The notes beneath the pieces are model-generated. The model was not told where the DNA came from. It made no database searches and saw only the letters and a program-made list of their open reading frames with translations. From positions 1-64,000 of the forward strand of contig NZ_JAJSBI010000019.1 in assembly GCF_021261325.1 (NCBI RefSeq): a DNA stretch of 64,000 nt. Reading direction: 5' to 3'. Position numbers and translations under genes: made by a program. The DNA is from Streptomyces guryensis (GTDB taxonomy: Bacteria > Actinomycetota > Actinomycetes > Streptomycetales > Streptomycetaceae). The first letter of the stretch is position 1, and each line of letters starts with the position of its first letter. Of this stretch, positions 1-8,375 are shown piece by piece.

Positions 1-398
1 CGACGGATACCGGCGCACCCGGTCAGGATGATCGGCCGCGTTGCCGTACACGTGCGCGAGGCAATCACACGATGGTGCAGCCGAGTTGAACTGGACGGGC
101 TCGGACGCGTACAACAACGACACTAGGGCCTCCCGGCACTGCTCGGTCAGATTCGCATCTCCGAGCTACCGAGAGGCCCTGTCTTCATGCGCGCACAACG
201 GGAAGATCACCCCGGCGGGAAACGTGTTCGACCCGCACGTTCCATGATCGGTTGAGATACGGCTTCTGAAGTCATGGAATGGGTTGGCTGCTTGTCCGTC
301 GTGCCAGCCGGCGAATCCGCTTCTGCTCCTGGAGCCGAAGCAGCCTGAAGTGATCACAGAGCAGGACGTCAACACCGTCCCACAGCCAACTGCTTGAT
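1..398. other. No supported gene (interior of integrated element)
   Basis: I see no convincing coding sequence here. The short open frames lack a family resemblance and a clear ribosome binding site, and the base composition is less GC-biased than in the flanking genes. The stretch lies downstream of the relaxase and inside the integrated element, whose left boundary is not visible. I looked for a second copy of the sodN 3' end (the expected attachment-site partner) and for a tRNA and saw neither. Confidence 0.5.
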
Positions 399-2094
399 CT
401 ATCGATGTCGTCCGCGTTCCTCGGGCCTGGAGGCCAGTGCCGTGGCCGAGGGCTGGAGCGCCAGGGGCGCAGAGGACGCTGCGGGTGTGCCGCTTCGCTT
501 GCGTGCTGCCTGTGCTCGCCTATTCGGCTGGACGGTGATGCGCCAGTTGAGGACCTCGGCGGGGCGTTCGGCGGTGTCGAGTTCTCGCTGGGCGGCGACT
601 TCGGCCAAGAGACGCCGGGGGTTGTGGCCGGCGGTCTCGGCGCGGGCGAGGGTTGTGGTCAAGGCTGGCCAGGCGGGATCGACCAAGGATGCGGTCGGCC
701 TGGTCGGGGAGGGCTGCGCGTAGATCCTGCTCGAAGCGGCTGATGGTGGTGGCGCGTGGCGCGCGTCGGGTGAGATCCGCCCGGACCGGCGCGGCGGCGT
801 CCTGGTAACCGGCTTGCAGGTGACGGAAGGCTTGCTCAGCTGCGGTGGCCTGCTGCTCGTGGCCGCGTTGTTCGTGCCACTTGGCAGCTGCCCGAGACAG
901 GTGGAGCGCAGCGAAGATCAGGGCGATGGCGAGTCCGCCCGGACCGTGTGTGGCGTAGGCGAGTTCCTTGGCGGCTTCCCGCAGAGCGGTGGCGGCTTGA
1001 TGGTCGGCCCGGATCGCCGAACGGCGGGCGCGGTTGAACACCTGTGCTGCTGCTTGCAGTTCGGTCCGGTGCGAGCCGTGGGTGGCGAGGGCCAGGTTGT
1101 GGAGGGCGTCGCCGAAGGCATCCAGGTGGCCCTGGGCCACGGCCTCGCCACCTGAGTCGAGGACGGCGTGCGCGTGGCGGATGGCGGTTTCGGCGCGGTG
1201 CCACGGCTCGGCCGGGTCCGCCACCGGTTGAGGGCGGTCGGCCAGCTCCTGGGTCGGGAGGCGTTCGCGCAGACGGTTGCAGGACAGGTCGGGGGCGAGC
1301 TTTGAGCCGCCGTACCAGACCGGCTCGCCGTTGGCCGTGTCGCCGGGCGCGGCCAGGCTGTAGCCGGTCACCTCGCCGGTCTCGGGGCCGATGCGCGGCC
1401 TGACCTGGATGCCGAGGGAGCGCAGCACGGTGAAGTACTCGTCGATGCTGCGTACGGCGGCGGCGACCGCGTACGCCTGCTCGCGCAGCCACTCCCGCGC
1501 GGTCTCCTCCCGGCCCTGGCGTTCAGCCTTCGCCCGCTCGGCGCCGGTCGGGGTACGCGGGGCGGTGAGGTCACCGGACTTCAGGCGGCGCAGCCCGAAC
1601 TCGGCCTCGATCTTTCGGCATTCCAGCTGTGCCCGCCAGCCGTCCCGGTTCGTACGAGGGCGGCGGCCGTCGGCTCGGACGGTGGTGGCCATGATGTGGA
1701 TGTGGTCGTCGGCGTGCCGGACCGCGATCCAGCGGCACGCCTTGTCGTCTCCCTCGGGGGCGATGCCTGTGGCGGCTACGACGCGGCGGGCAACCTCGGC
1801 CCACTCAGCGTCGGTGAGGTAGCGGTCGCCGGGCGCGGTGCGCACCGGGCAGTGCCACACATGCTGCGGTGGCTGCTTTCCGCCGAGCTCCCGGGTGCGC
1901 AGGTCGACGTGGTGGTCCAGACGCCGGGCGAGCTGGGTATAGGTGGCCTCGGGGTCGCGGCTGGGGTCAGGGGCGCCGGCCATGTCCCAGGCGGCCACGA
2001 TGTGGGGGTCCGTGTGCTCGTCGCGCCGCCCCTTGCCGAAGAGGTAGTTGATCAGGCCGAGCGTGCTGGAGCCGGTGGAGACGTCAGGCACCAT
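399..2094 (-). pseudogene. Relaxase/mobilization nuclease, frameshifted near its C-terminus
   Basis: A MobA/VirD2-like relaxase nicks oriT and stays bound to the transferred strand. About 469 residues are read from ATG 2094. The histidine cluster that binds the metal is visible as HADDHIHIMATTVR near residue 145. Near position 686 the frame is lost. The original frame continues to 520 as Arg/Pro-rich nonsense, while another frame down to 399 gives DPAWPALTTTL, LLAEVAAQREL and EVLNWRI, which look like the usual C-terminal tail of Streptomyces relaxases. One base therefore seems to be missing, and the intact product would be about 565 residues. The start overlaps the mobC stop by 11 bp, which suggests translational coupling. 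The nuclease domain is upstream of the lesion and could still function. A sequencing error is possible. Confidence 0.75.
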
Positions 2095-2824
2095 GACTGG
2101 CTGCTTCCGCCAGGAGCTGGTCCATCAGTGCGTAACTGGCCTGGGCGGCCTGCTCGATACGGTCGAGGACGGCCTCGGTGCGCTCGGGTATCGCGCCGGA
2201 GTGGACGGCTGCCGTGATCTGGTTGAGGTTGGTGCCGATTCGGTTCAGCGCCTTTGTGTGCGCTTCGATGGCCTCCACCAGCGGGCGGATGGGGTCGTCC
2301 TCCGGGCTGCCGACCATCCCCGCTTTGCCGAGCGCGACGGCGAGGGCGGCGTCGCCGACGAAGCCGGCGAACTTCTGGTGGCGCCGCTTGGCCTCGGCGT
2401 CGATGAGACGGACTGCGGTCGGCGTGAAGCGGATCTTCTTCTCTTGGTCGCGCTTCTCGATGGTGCGCTTGCGGTTCATCCGCGCGGGCAGCGCGGGGGC
2501 GTCAGGCTCACGCCACGAGGGCTGCTCAACGGCGGCGGGCGCTTGACTGACAGACGGCTCGGCGAGTGGGGTGTTGGAGTCGGTGACTGGCTGCTCGGCG
2601 CTGTCGGCGGGAGACGCGGTGCGGGGCTCGTTCACCCCCTCCTCAGGCTCGGGCGCCCGCTGGCGCCCGGGCCCCTCTCCCTCCGCCACCCCAGGGGCGG
2701 GGGCAAGCGCGGACGAAGCCTCTTTAGGGGCTCGTTCGCTCCAGCTTGCTGCTGTTCGTCGGGCCAGGCTGAACCAACCCCAGCGGCGGGACGAAGAGGG
2801 GTTCGTGTCGTTCTCGGTGTGCAT
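2084..2824 (-). CDS. MobC-like relaxosome accessory protein
   Basis: This 246-residue protein has a disordered Pro/Ala/Glu-rich N-terminal half (to about residue 115). A basic region follows (MNRKRTIEKRDQEKKIRF), then a MobC-type segment with RLIDAEAKRRHQKFAGFVGDA and RIGTNLNQITAAVHSG. MobC proteins bind near oriT and help the relaxase open the DNA. ATG 2824 is preceded by GCGGAG. The 3' end overlaps the relaxase start, so the two form a mobilization operon. The repeat-rich gap upstream (2825-3007) would be the natural place for oriT. Family assignment rests on the short C-terminal motif and on context. Confidence 0.75.
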   Translation of the reverse strand: MHTENDTNPSSSRRWGWFSLARRTAASWSERAPKEASSALAPAPGVAEGEGPGRQRAPEPEEGVNEPRTASPADSAEQPVTDSNTPLAEPSVSQAPAAVEQPSWREPDAPALPARMNRKRTIEKRDQEKKIRFTPTAVRLIDAEAKRRHQKFAGFVGDAALAVALGKAGMVGSPEDDPIRPLVEAIEAHTKALNRIGTNLNQITAAVHSGAIPERTEAVLDRIEQAAQASYALMDQLLAEAASHGA

Positions 2825-2865
2825 GGTGGTGCTCCGCAGGAGAGGGGGGATCGGGCTGTGTCACG

Positions 2866-2987
2866 TCCGTCGCATCCGTCGCATGCCTGGTCAATGCAGG
2901 TACGGAGACGCGGGCAGGTACGGAGAACTCCGTCCCGGCGGCAGAGTCCGTCCTCGCGCTGACCTGCGCGGGGACGGATGCGACGGA
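2866..2987. repeat. Repeat-rich gap upstream of mobC; candidate oriT
   Basis: A perfect 15-bp inverted repeat has arms TCCGTCGCATCCGTC (2866-2880) and GACGGATGCGACGGA (2973-2987). Between the arms, CAGGTACGGAGA occurs twice (2897 and 2915, spaced 18 bp), and the second copy runs into the palindrome CGGAGAACTCCG (2921-2932). This density of repeats directly upstream of mobC and the relaxase is typical of a transfer origin, although iterons or a promoter for mobC are alternatives. The nick site cannot be assigned from sequence alone. Confidence 0.4.
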
Positions 2988-3007
2988 GTCATACGGACCC
3001 GGTGGGA

Positions 3008-4618
3008 TCAGAGAGCGCGCTTCGGTCCGGCGGGGCCACCGGGCGGGCCGACAGGCAGCGTCCCCGCCAGGGCGGCGAGCGGCCTGCCCTGCGGCATGCG
3101 GGCGGGGGCGGCGCCGCGTTCGGGCTCGGGTGCGGCCTCGACGAGGTCCGGGCAGTTGCGGGCCCAGGCGTCCAGGAACCGGTTGCGCATGTACGCCTTG
3201 GCCTGCCTGCCCTTGTCGAACCGGTAGTTGGCCGGGCTGATGTTGAAGTCCCGCAGCAGGTTGCTCAGGTGGTACGCGTTCAGCCCTTTGGTGCCGTACT
3301 CCGCCCACGGGGCCTCAGCGTCCTGGAGCAGCGAGGCGATCAGATCCTGAGTGGCCAGGGCCTCGGGGTTGTCCGCTTGCCTGAAGATGCGGTGGATGTC
3401 ACGCAGCAGCCGCGTCTTCAGGCTGGACTGCTCGTCCTGGACGGCCTCGTGTCGGGTCATGGCCAGGCAGGCGGCACGAGCCTGGGCGGGCCAGTGGCCG
3501 CCAGCCATGTCGGCGATGATGACCAGCGGCTCCCAGGTGTCCGCCGCCCGGTCTTCCACCGGCATGTGCGGCACCATGCGGGCAGCCTGCCCGCGCAGCG
3601 GGCCCAGCCAGGCGGCCAGCTGATCACGCAGCGCGTTGAGTTCGGGCACCGAATACCGGGAGCGGAAAGGGGTGACCTTCTCGCCCGGCTTGCGCTTCTG
3701 CATCCGCAGAACGACCGCCCGGTCCATGACCGTGTCCGGCAGGTCGCCGATCCCCGCGATGGCGGCCATGGCGAAGGTGGGGAACGGGGTCGGTTTGTGC
3801 TCCGGACCGGAGATTCGCCAGGCGGGCCGATTGCGCTGGTGCCCGGCATTCAGCAGGCCGCGCAGGATCTCACTGTCACCGCTCGCCTTCGGGCCGAAGA
3901 TGGTGTCCGCCTCATCCACCAGCAGGGTGGGCGGGTTCTTGCCGATGATCCGGAAGATGACCGCCGGGGAGGTGTTCACCGTCATCATCGGCTGGTGCAC
4001 TGTCTCGTGGAGTACGTCGAGAACCCGGGACTTGCCGCACCCCTTCGTCGGGCTCACCACCGCCAGACGCGGAGCATGCTGCAGAGCCGTCTGGATGTGC
4101 GTGGCCGCCACCCACAGGGTGACCGCGGTCAGCGCCTCCTCGCTGGGCAGCACCACGTACTTACCGATCGTTGCCCGCAACTCGTCCAGCAGCGCGACCC
4201 CGTCAGCGCCTACCTGAGCACCGGCGCCTTCATGGCTGCCGGCGCGTGTCCCGCCATCGGTGGCTGCGATCTCTTGTCGCTCGGCCCGCTCCACGGGGAC
4301 GGCCGTCCCCGGCGACAGGTGACGGCCGCTGTCCCCGTCCCCACTGCGGTCCCCTGGTGCAACTCCAGAGTCTTGGGGACCGGTCCCGGTTGGCGCGCCA
4401 ATGCCGCTGACCTGCACGTCTCCAACGGATGTGGGTATGGGGACCGTAGCTCGCGCCGACAGCGGAGCGGATGTATCGAGGGGACGGTCCCCTGATACCG
4501 CAGCAGCAGAATGCTCGTCCCCGCGGCGTCCGGGGACGCCTTCGCCGGGGACCGCGACCTCGGGCCAGCTGACCTTGGGGACCGTGTTCGGGTTGGTGGG
4601 GGACGTAGAGTCCTCCAT
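3008..4618 (-). CDS. DUF3631 P-loop ATPase of the integrated element
   Basis: The 536-residue protein has an acidic, low-complexity N-terminal part (about residues 1-150), then a P-loop ATPase core. Visible are the Walker-A-like VVSPTKGCGKSRVLDVL, the Walker B TLLVDEADTIFG, and the downstream DRAVVLRMQKRKPGE typical of DUF3631. DUF3631 proteins are common on actinobacterial plasmids, phages and integrative elements and are assumed to be replication or helicase-like ATPases. The C-terminal 150 residues include a winged-helix-like stretch (TKGLNAYHLSNLLRDFNISP). ATG 4618 has GAGAGGAA upstream. The gene is transcribed in the same direction as mobC and the relaxase, but a 183-bp repeat-rich gap separates it from them. 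Confidence 0.75.
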   Translation of the reverse strand: MEDSTSPTNPNTVPKVSWPEVAVPGEGVPGRRGDEHSAAAVSGDRPLDTSAPLSARATVPIPTSVGDVQVSGIGAPTGTGPQDSGVAPGDRSGDGDSGRHLSPGTAVPVERAERQEIAATDGGTRAGSHEGAGAQVGADGVALLDELRATIGKYVVLPSEEALTAVTLWVAATHIQTALQHAPRLAVVSPTKGCGKSRVLDVLHETVHQPMMTVNTSPAVIFRIIGKNPPTLLVDEADTIFGPKASGDSEILRGLLNAGHQRNRPAWRISGPEHKPTPFPTFAMAAIAGIGDLPDTVMDRAVVLRMQKRKPGEKVTPFRSRYSVPELNALRDQLAAWLGPLRGQAARMVPHMPVEDRAADTWEPLVIIADMAGGHWPAQARAACLAMTRHEAVQDEQSSLKTRLLRDIHRIFRQADNPEALATQDLIASLLQDAEAPWAEYGTKGLNAYHLSNLLRDFNISPANYRFDKGRQAKAYMRNRFLDAWARNCPDLVEAAPEPERGAAPARMPQGRPLAALAGTLPVGPPGGPAGPKRAL

Positions 4619-4766
4619 AGACGTTCCTCTCAGACGAGGGGCAGGACGGGCAAGGTCCAGCCCCTCGTCGGCTTGTTCGTTCAGGGATGGGCGGTGTGCG
4701 GGGGACTCTCCGGCCTTCGGCGTTGGCGCGCCGAGGGCCGTTTCCGTGTCCCCGGCCTCCGACGGC

Positions 4767-4961
4767 TCAGGAGGCCAGACCCCACTCGTCGCCGCCGTCG
4801 ATCAGCGCCTGCTCGTACCGCAGCAGTTCGGCCTCGGGGTACAGCACCCGCTTGCCGATCTTGATGCCGCGCGGGCCCTTCTCGATCTGGCGCCAGTAGC
4901 GGACGGTGCTCTCCGCTGTGCGGTAGCGCTCGGCGACCTCGGCGGTGGTCAGGTATCGCAT
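4767..4961 (-). CDS. Excisionase-like MerR/HTH_17 protein
   Basis: This 64-residue protein has a single winged helix-turn-helix of the excisionase (helix_turn_helix_17) type: YLTTAEVAERYRTAESTVRYWRQ, then IKIGKRVLYPEAEL. Such proteins bend DNA at the attachment site and bias a tyrosine integrase toward excision, or act as small regulators. I chose ATG 4961 because the domain begins right after it; an upstream ATG at 5018 would only add an unrelated extension. It is divergent from the XRE regulator and lies close to the integrase. Confidence 0.75.
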   Translation of the reverse strand: MRYLTTAEVAERYRTAESTVRYWRQIEKGPRGIKIGKRVLYPEAELLRYEQALIDGGDEWGLAS

Positions 4962-4999
4962 GCATTCCCAATCGACTAGGCGGCAATCCGGTCTGCATA

Positions 5000-5027
5000 G
5001 GTTGTACCCGACGATCACCGGTTAACC
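5000..5027. promoter_or_regulatory. Divergent promoter region with two GGTT-ACC boxes
   Basis: In the gap between the excisionase and the XRE gene there are GGTTGTACC (5000-5008) and the perfect palindrome GGTTAACC (5020-5027), 20 bp apart, followed by unusually AT-rich DNA to about 5060. Their position suggests operators for the adjacent XRE regulator controlling both directions. Confidence 0.35.
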
Positions 5028-5081
5028 AAATCGGCAAGCATGTGTTTCAATTAGGAAAGTGATGGTCAGGATGGAGGTCCG

Positions 5082-5585
5082 ATGGCAGGCGACGCGATCG
5101 ACGGCGGTGAGGTGCCGCTGCTCTACAGCGAAGGCAACATCGCCGCGCGGGTAGCACTGGAGCGCGAGGTCAGAGGGTGGAGCACGATCGAGCTGGCGGA
5201 CCGGGTGTCCAAGGCCGGCGTCAAGATGAACCAGACCGCCGTCTGGCGCATCGAAAACGGCACCCCACGCCGCCGTATCAACGTCGACGAAGCCCTCGCC
5301 TTCGCCCGCGTCTTCGAGCTGCCCCTCGAAGAGCTGATGTCCCCGCCGTTGGAAGGGCTGGGCCTCGACAGCAGACGGCTCGTCCAGGAAGCCGTCGAGG
5401 CGTACTACGAGACACGCGACGCCGAGGACAGGCTGCACCACGCCGTCGTCGGCATCGCCGAGTACATCCAGACCCACCCCGACAGCTCACGGGCCATCCA
5501 TGAGCAGTGCCTTCGCCTCATGGGCGACGAGCGCGACGCCCGCACCCTCACCGAGCACATCGAGGGCGGCGGCTACCACCGATAA
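5082..5585 (+). CDS. XRE-family helix-turn-helix regulator
   Basis: The 167-residue protein has an N-terminal XRE domain (about residues 20-80): NIAARVALEREVRGWSTIELADRVS, then QTAVWRIENGTPRRRINVDEALAFARVF. The rest is helical and has no recognised partner domain. ATG 5082 is preceded by GGAGG. Between the excisionase and the integrase it is the likely master regulator of the element, deciding between maintenance and excision. Only 21 bp separate it from the integrase start, so the two are probably co-transcribed. Confidence 0.85.
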   Translation: MAGDAIDGGEVPLLYSEGNIAARVALEREVRGWSTIELADRVSKAGVKMNQTAVWRIENGTPRRRINVDEALAFARVFELPLEELMSPPLEGLGLDSRRLVQEAVEAYYETRDAEDRLHHAVVGIAEYIQTHPDSSRAIHEQCLRLMGDERDARTLTEHIEGGGYHR

Positions 5586-5606
5586 CCAACCCAAGGGAGA
5601 AGCCAC

Positions 5607-6761
5607 TTGGCGAACATCCAGAAGCGCCCCAACGGCAAATGGCGGGCTCGCTACCGTGACCTCGACGGCAAGGAGCACGCCCGCCACTTCGACCGGAAGA
5701 TCGACGCCCAGCGCTGGCTCGACGAGGTCACGGCCAGCATCGTCACGGGCCAGTACGTCGACCCGCAGGCCGGACGGATCACCTTCGAGAAGTACGCGAA
5801 GAAGTGGGAGGAGTCGCTCATCGCCAGCGAGGCGGGCGAGCGGATCACCGACAACGCGCTCCGGCTCCACCTCGTCCCGGCGCTTGGCGCCCGCGCCATG
5901 GCGGCGATACGCCGCAATGACCTCCAGGTGCTCTTCAAGAGCCTGTCGGAGCAGCTCAGCCCCGGCAGCGTGCGCAACGTCTACGACGTCCTCGTACGCC
6001 TCATGACCGCGGCTGTCGAGGACAAGGTCATCGCCTCCAGCCCGTGCCGCCGCATCACCCTCCCGCCGATGCCGGATGAGGAGGTCACCCCGCCCACGGT
6101 CGCGCAGGTCGAGGCCATGGCTCGCGCGATGCCGCCGTACATCCGCGCGGCCATCGTCACCCTTGCCGGATCAGGCTTGCGAATAGGCGAGTTGCTCGGC
6201 CTCAAGGTGTCGGACGTGGACTTCAAGGCCGGCACCATCCGCGTCGAGCGCCAGCGCCTCCAGTCCGGGAAGATCGGTCCGCCGAAGACCGCCAAGTCCC
6301 GGCGTACCGTCCCGGTCGGCGAGGTCGTCACCGACGCGCTCCTCACACACCTCGCCGCACGCCCCTCCAAGGAGTGGCTGTTCACGATGGAGGAGGGCGA
6401 GCCGCTCAACTACCGCCGCTGGAAGACCGAATGGAACTGCGCTCGTAAGGATCTGCAGAAGGCAGAGAACGAGGCGGCCGAGCGCGAGGGCCGCAAGCCC
6501 GTCGAGCTGCCGCACATGGTGACCCACGACCTGCGCCACTTCTACGCCTCCGCCCTCATCGCCGGCGGAGCGAGCGTCAAGCAGGTTCAGCTGGTCCTCG
6601 GCCACGCGTCCGCCGTCATCACCCTGCGGATCTACGCCCACCTGTGGCCGGGTGAAGAAGACCGCACCCGGACCGTCATGGACGCCGTTCTCGGCGGCCT
6701 GCGGACCGGGTGCGGACTGGGAGACGCTGCAACCAAAGAAATCGCAGGTCAGAAGGCATGA
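5607..6761 (+). CDS. int: Tyrosine site-specific integrase
   Basis: The 384-residue integrase has an N-terminal AP2-like DNA-binding part (KRPNGKWRARYRDLDGKEHARHFDRK), a SAM-like core-binding domain, and a catalytic domain. The catalytic residues are all present: R192 (SGLRIGE), H307/R310 in HDLRH, H333 in LGHAS, and the nucleophile Y343 (RIYAHL). The start is TTG 5607 with AAGGGAGA seven bases upstream. The protein ends at a TGA only seven bases before the convergent sodN stop. Integrases of this type usually sit beside their attachment site, so sodN is the likely target gene. Confidence 0.93.
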   Translation: MANIQKRPNGKWRARYRDLDGKEHARHFDRKIDAQRWLDEVTASIVTGQYVDPQAGRITFEKYAKKWEESLIASEAGERITDNALRLHLVPALGARAMAAIRRNDLQVLFKSLSEQLSPGSVRNVYDVLVRLMTAAVEDKVIASSPCRRITLPPMPDEEVTPPTVAQVEAMARAMPPYIRAAIVTLAGSGLRIGELLGLKVSDVDFKAGTIRVERQRLQSGKIGPPKTAKSRRTVPVGEVVTDALLTHLAARPSKEWLFTMEEGEPLNYRRWKTEWNCARKDLQKAENEAAEREGRKPVELPHMVTHDLRHFYASALIAGGASVKQVQLVLGHASAVITLRIYAHLWPGEEDRTRTVMDAVLGGLRTGCGLGDAATKEIAGQKA

Positions 6762-6779
6762 TTAAAGATCAAGCCTTCT
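6751..6779. terminator. Hairpin containing both the int and sodN stop codons; candidate att region
   Basis: AGAAGGC (6751-6757) pairs with GCCTTCT (6773-6779). After one mismatch TGAT pairs with ATCA, leaving a TAAAG loop. The int stop (6759-6761) and the sodN stop (6769-6771) are both inside the stem, and both proteins end in K-A. It could act as a weak bidirectional terminator. It could also mark the recombination core, because tyrosine recombinase cores are often imperfect palindromes. Confidence 0.5.
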
Positions 6780-7164
6780 TGGTCTCCCAGAAGATCTTGT
6801 CGATCTGGGCGATGTAGTCCAGAGCCTTCTGGCCCGTGGCCGGGTCGGTCGAACCCTTGGCGGCCGAGAGGGCCTTCAGGGCGTCGTTGACCAGCTGGTG
6901 CAGCTCCGGGTACTTCTCGAAGTGCGGGGGCTTGAAGTAGTCGCTCCAGAGCACGGAGACGTGGTGCTTCGCGAGCTCGGCGCGCTGCTCCTTGATGACG
7001 GTGGCGCGAGCCTGGAAGTGCGGGTCGTCGTTGGCGGCCATCTTCTCCTGCACGGCCTTCACCGACTCCGCCTCGATGCGGGCCTGGGCCGGGTCGTACA
7101 CACCGCAGGGCAGGTCGCAGTGTGCGCTGACCTTGACCTTGGGGGCAAACAGGCGGGAAAGCAT
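6769..7164 (-). CDS. sodN: Nickel superoxide dismutase (SodN)
   Basis: SodN converts superoxide to oxygen and peroxide using a Ni site. The 131-residue precursor has a 14-residue leader (MLSRLFAPKVKVSA). Cleavage exposes His-Cys-Asp-Leu-Pro-Cys-Gly, the nickel hook, whose His1, Cys2 and Cys6 bind the metal. Length and sequence match the Streptomyces family throughout. ATG 7164 is preceded by GAGGAAGGAA. The divergent neighbour sodX encodes the protease that removes the leader. In S. coelicolor sodN is controlled indirectly by the nickel regulator Nur through an sRNA from sodF; no such site is assigned here. The native 3' region has been replaced by the integrated element. Confidence 0.97.
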   Translation of the reverse strand: MLSRLFAPKVKVSAHCDLPCGVYDPAQARIEAESVKAVQEKMAANDDPHFQARATVIKEQRAELAKHHVSVLWSDYFKPPHFEKYPELHQLVNDALKALSAAKGSTDPATGQKALDYIAQIDKIFWETKKA

Positions 7165-7309
7165 GGAGCATTCCTTCCTCGTGATCGTCTTCTCAGGTGG
7201 GACATTACTCCCTGGGAGAGGGGATTTCGCGAGTGCCCCCATGGGCTTAGGACAAAAGTCCGGGGTGAGACTGAGACTGGTGGAGGAACGTACCGGGGAG
7301 GTGCCGGGG

Positions 7310-7744
7310 ATGCCGGAGCTGTCGCAGGAGATCGAGCGTGGGCGGGCGCTGCTGCCCTTCGGGGCTGCAGAGGTGACCGGCCCGTCCATGGTGCCCACGC
7401 TCCACCACGGGGACCGGCTCGTGGTGCAGTACGGCGCCCGGATCCGGCCAGGTGACGTGGTCGTCCTGCGGCATCCGTTCCAGCAGGACCTGCTGGTGGT
7501 GAAGCGGGCCGCCGAGCGGCGCGACGGCGGCTGGTGGGTGCTCGGCGACAACGCCTACGCGGGCGGCGACAGCACGGACTACGGGACCGTCCCGGAGGAC
7601 CTGGTGCTCGGCAAGGTGCGCTTTCGGTACCGGCCGCTGAAGGCGGATCAGCGCTCGCCGTTCGCGCTCGCGCGCTGGGCGCTGTCGGCCGCGAGGCCCG
7701 TCCTGTCGGACCGGTCGGCCTCCAGGCGCTTGCGGGCGCGGTAG
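7310..7744 (+). CDS. sodX: SodX, nickel-SOD maturation protease (S26 signal-peptidase family)
   Basis: The 144-residue S26-type serine protease removes the SodN leader so that the nickel hook can form. The catalytic Ser26 lies in GPSMVPTLHHGD and Lys65 in LLVVKRAAER; a GDNAYAGGDSTDYG box follows. It lacks the membrane anchor of ordinary signal peptidases, as expected for a cytoplasmic maturase. I chose ATG 7310 with GGGGAG nine bases upstream; GTG 7265 or ATG 7241 are in-frame alternatives. Divergent from sodN. Its last 97 bp overlap the convergent CGNR gene. Confidence 0.93.
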   Translation: MPELSQEIERGRALLPFGAAEVTGPSMVPTLHHGDRLVVQYGARIRPGDVVVLRHPFQQDLLVVKRAAERRDGGWWVLGDNAYAGGDSTDYGTVPEDLVLGKVRFRYRPLKADQRSPFALARWALSAARPVLSDRSASRRLRAR

Positions 7745-8277
7745 GCGGCCACGTTGGCGCGGGTCGCGCAGCGGTCGGAGCAGTAGCGCCGGGAGCGGTT
7801 CGTGGAGGTGTCCAGGTAGGCGTTGCGGCACGGCGCCGCCTCGCACAGACCCAGCCGGTCGACGCCGTACTCCGTCAGGTGGAAGGCCAGGCCCATCGCC
7901 GCGATGGCCGCGTAGCCGGCGGTCGCGTTCGAGGGATGGTCGGCCAGGTGCATGTGCCACAGCGGGCGGCCGTCGTCGTCCCGGAAGTCGTGGCCCGAGA
8001 TCTGCGGGCTGACCGGGAACTCCAGCAGGAGTGAGTTCAGCAGGTCCACCGCGAGCGTCTCGTCGCCCTTGTCGGCGGCCTCGAAGACCGCGCGCAGCCG
8101 GGCCCTGACCGAGCGGAACCGGGTGACGTCGGCGTCCGTGGCGCGGCGCGCCGCCGACGCGTTGCCGCCGAACAGATCACGGACGGCCTCGACCGAGGTC
8201 AGGTTGTCCTTGCCCCGGGCCGGTTCCTCGCTGTTGACGAGTCGTACGGCGTAGTCCGAGTAATAGGCCAGTTCCAC
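7648..8277 (-). CDS. ABATE/CGNR zinc-finger protein (putative stress regulator)
   Basis: This 209-residue protein has an ABATE (formerly DUF1470) domain and a C-terminal CGNR zinc finger: CEAAPCRNAYLDTSTNRSRRYCSDRCATR near residues 145-175, where four cysteines bind zinc. The tail is Arg-rich and ends YRARKRLEADRS. CGNR proteins are thought to be DNA-binding transcriptional regulators. The 3' end overlaps sodX by 97 bp on the opposite strand, so the two transcripts are complementary there. Confidence 0.88.
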   Translation of the reverse strand: MELAYYSDYAVRLVNSEEPARGKDNLTSVEAVRDLFGGNASAARRATDADVTRFRSVRARLRAVFEAADKGDETLAVDLLNSLLLEFPVSPQISGHDFRDDDGRPLWHMHLADHPSNATAGYAAIAAMGLAFHLTEYGVDRLGLCEAAPCRNAYLDTSTNRSRRYCSDRCATRANVAAYRARKRLEADRSDRTGLAADSAQRASANGER

Positions 8278-8375
8278 TTGTGGTCCTTACGAAGGCGCTC
8301 TATGGTCGTGGATGTGAAGAGGTAACGACTGCCTGTACTTCCAGGGTATTACGCGGGTGAGGGAAGAGGGATTCC

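Noticed and set aside
1..398. Second copy of the sodN 3' end (attachment-site partner)
   Set aside because: No match to the sodN end was seen, so the element probably extends beyond the left edge.
6700..6830. tRNA gene as integration target of the element
   Set aside because: No cloverleaf or T-loop sequence is present; the region is fully occupied by int and sodN coding sequence.
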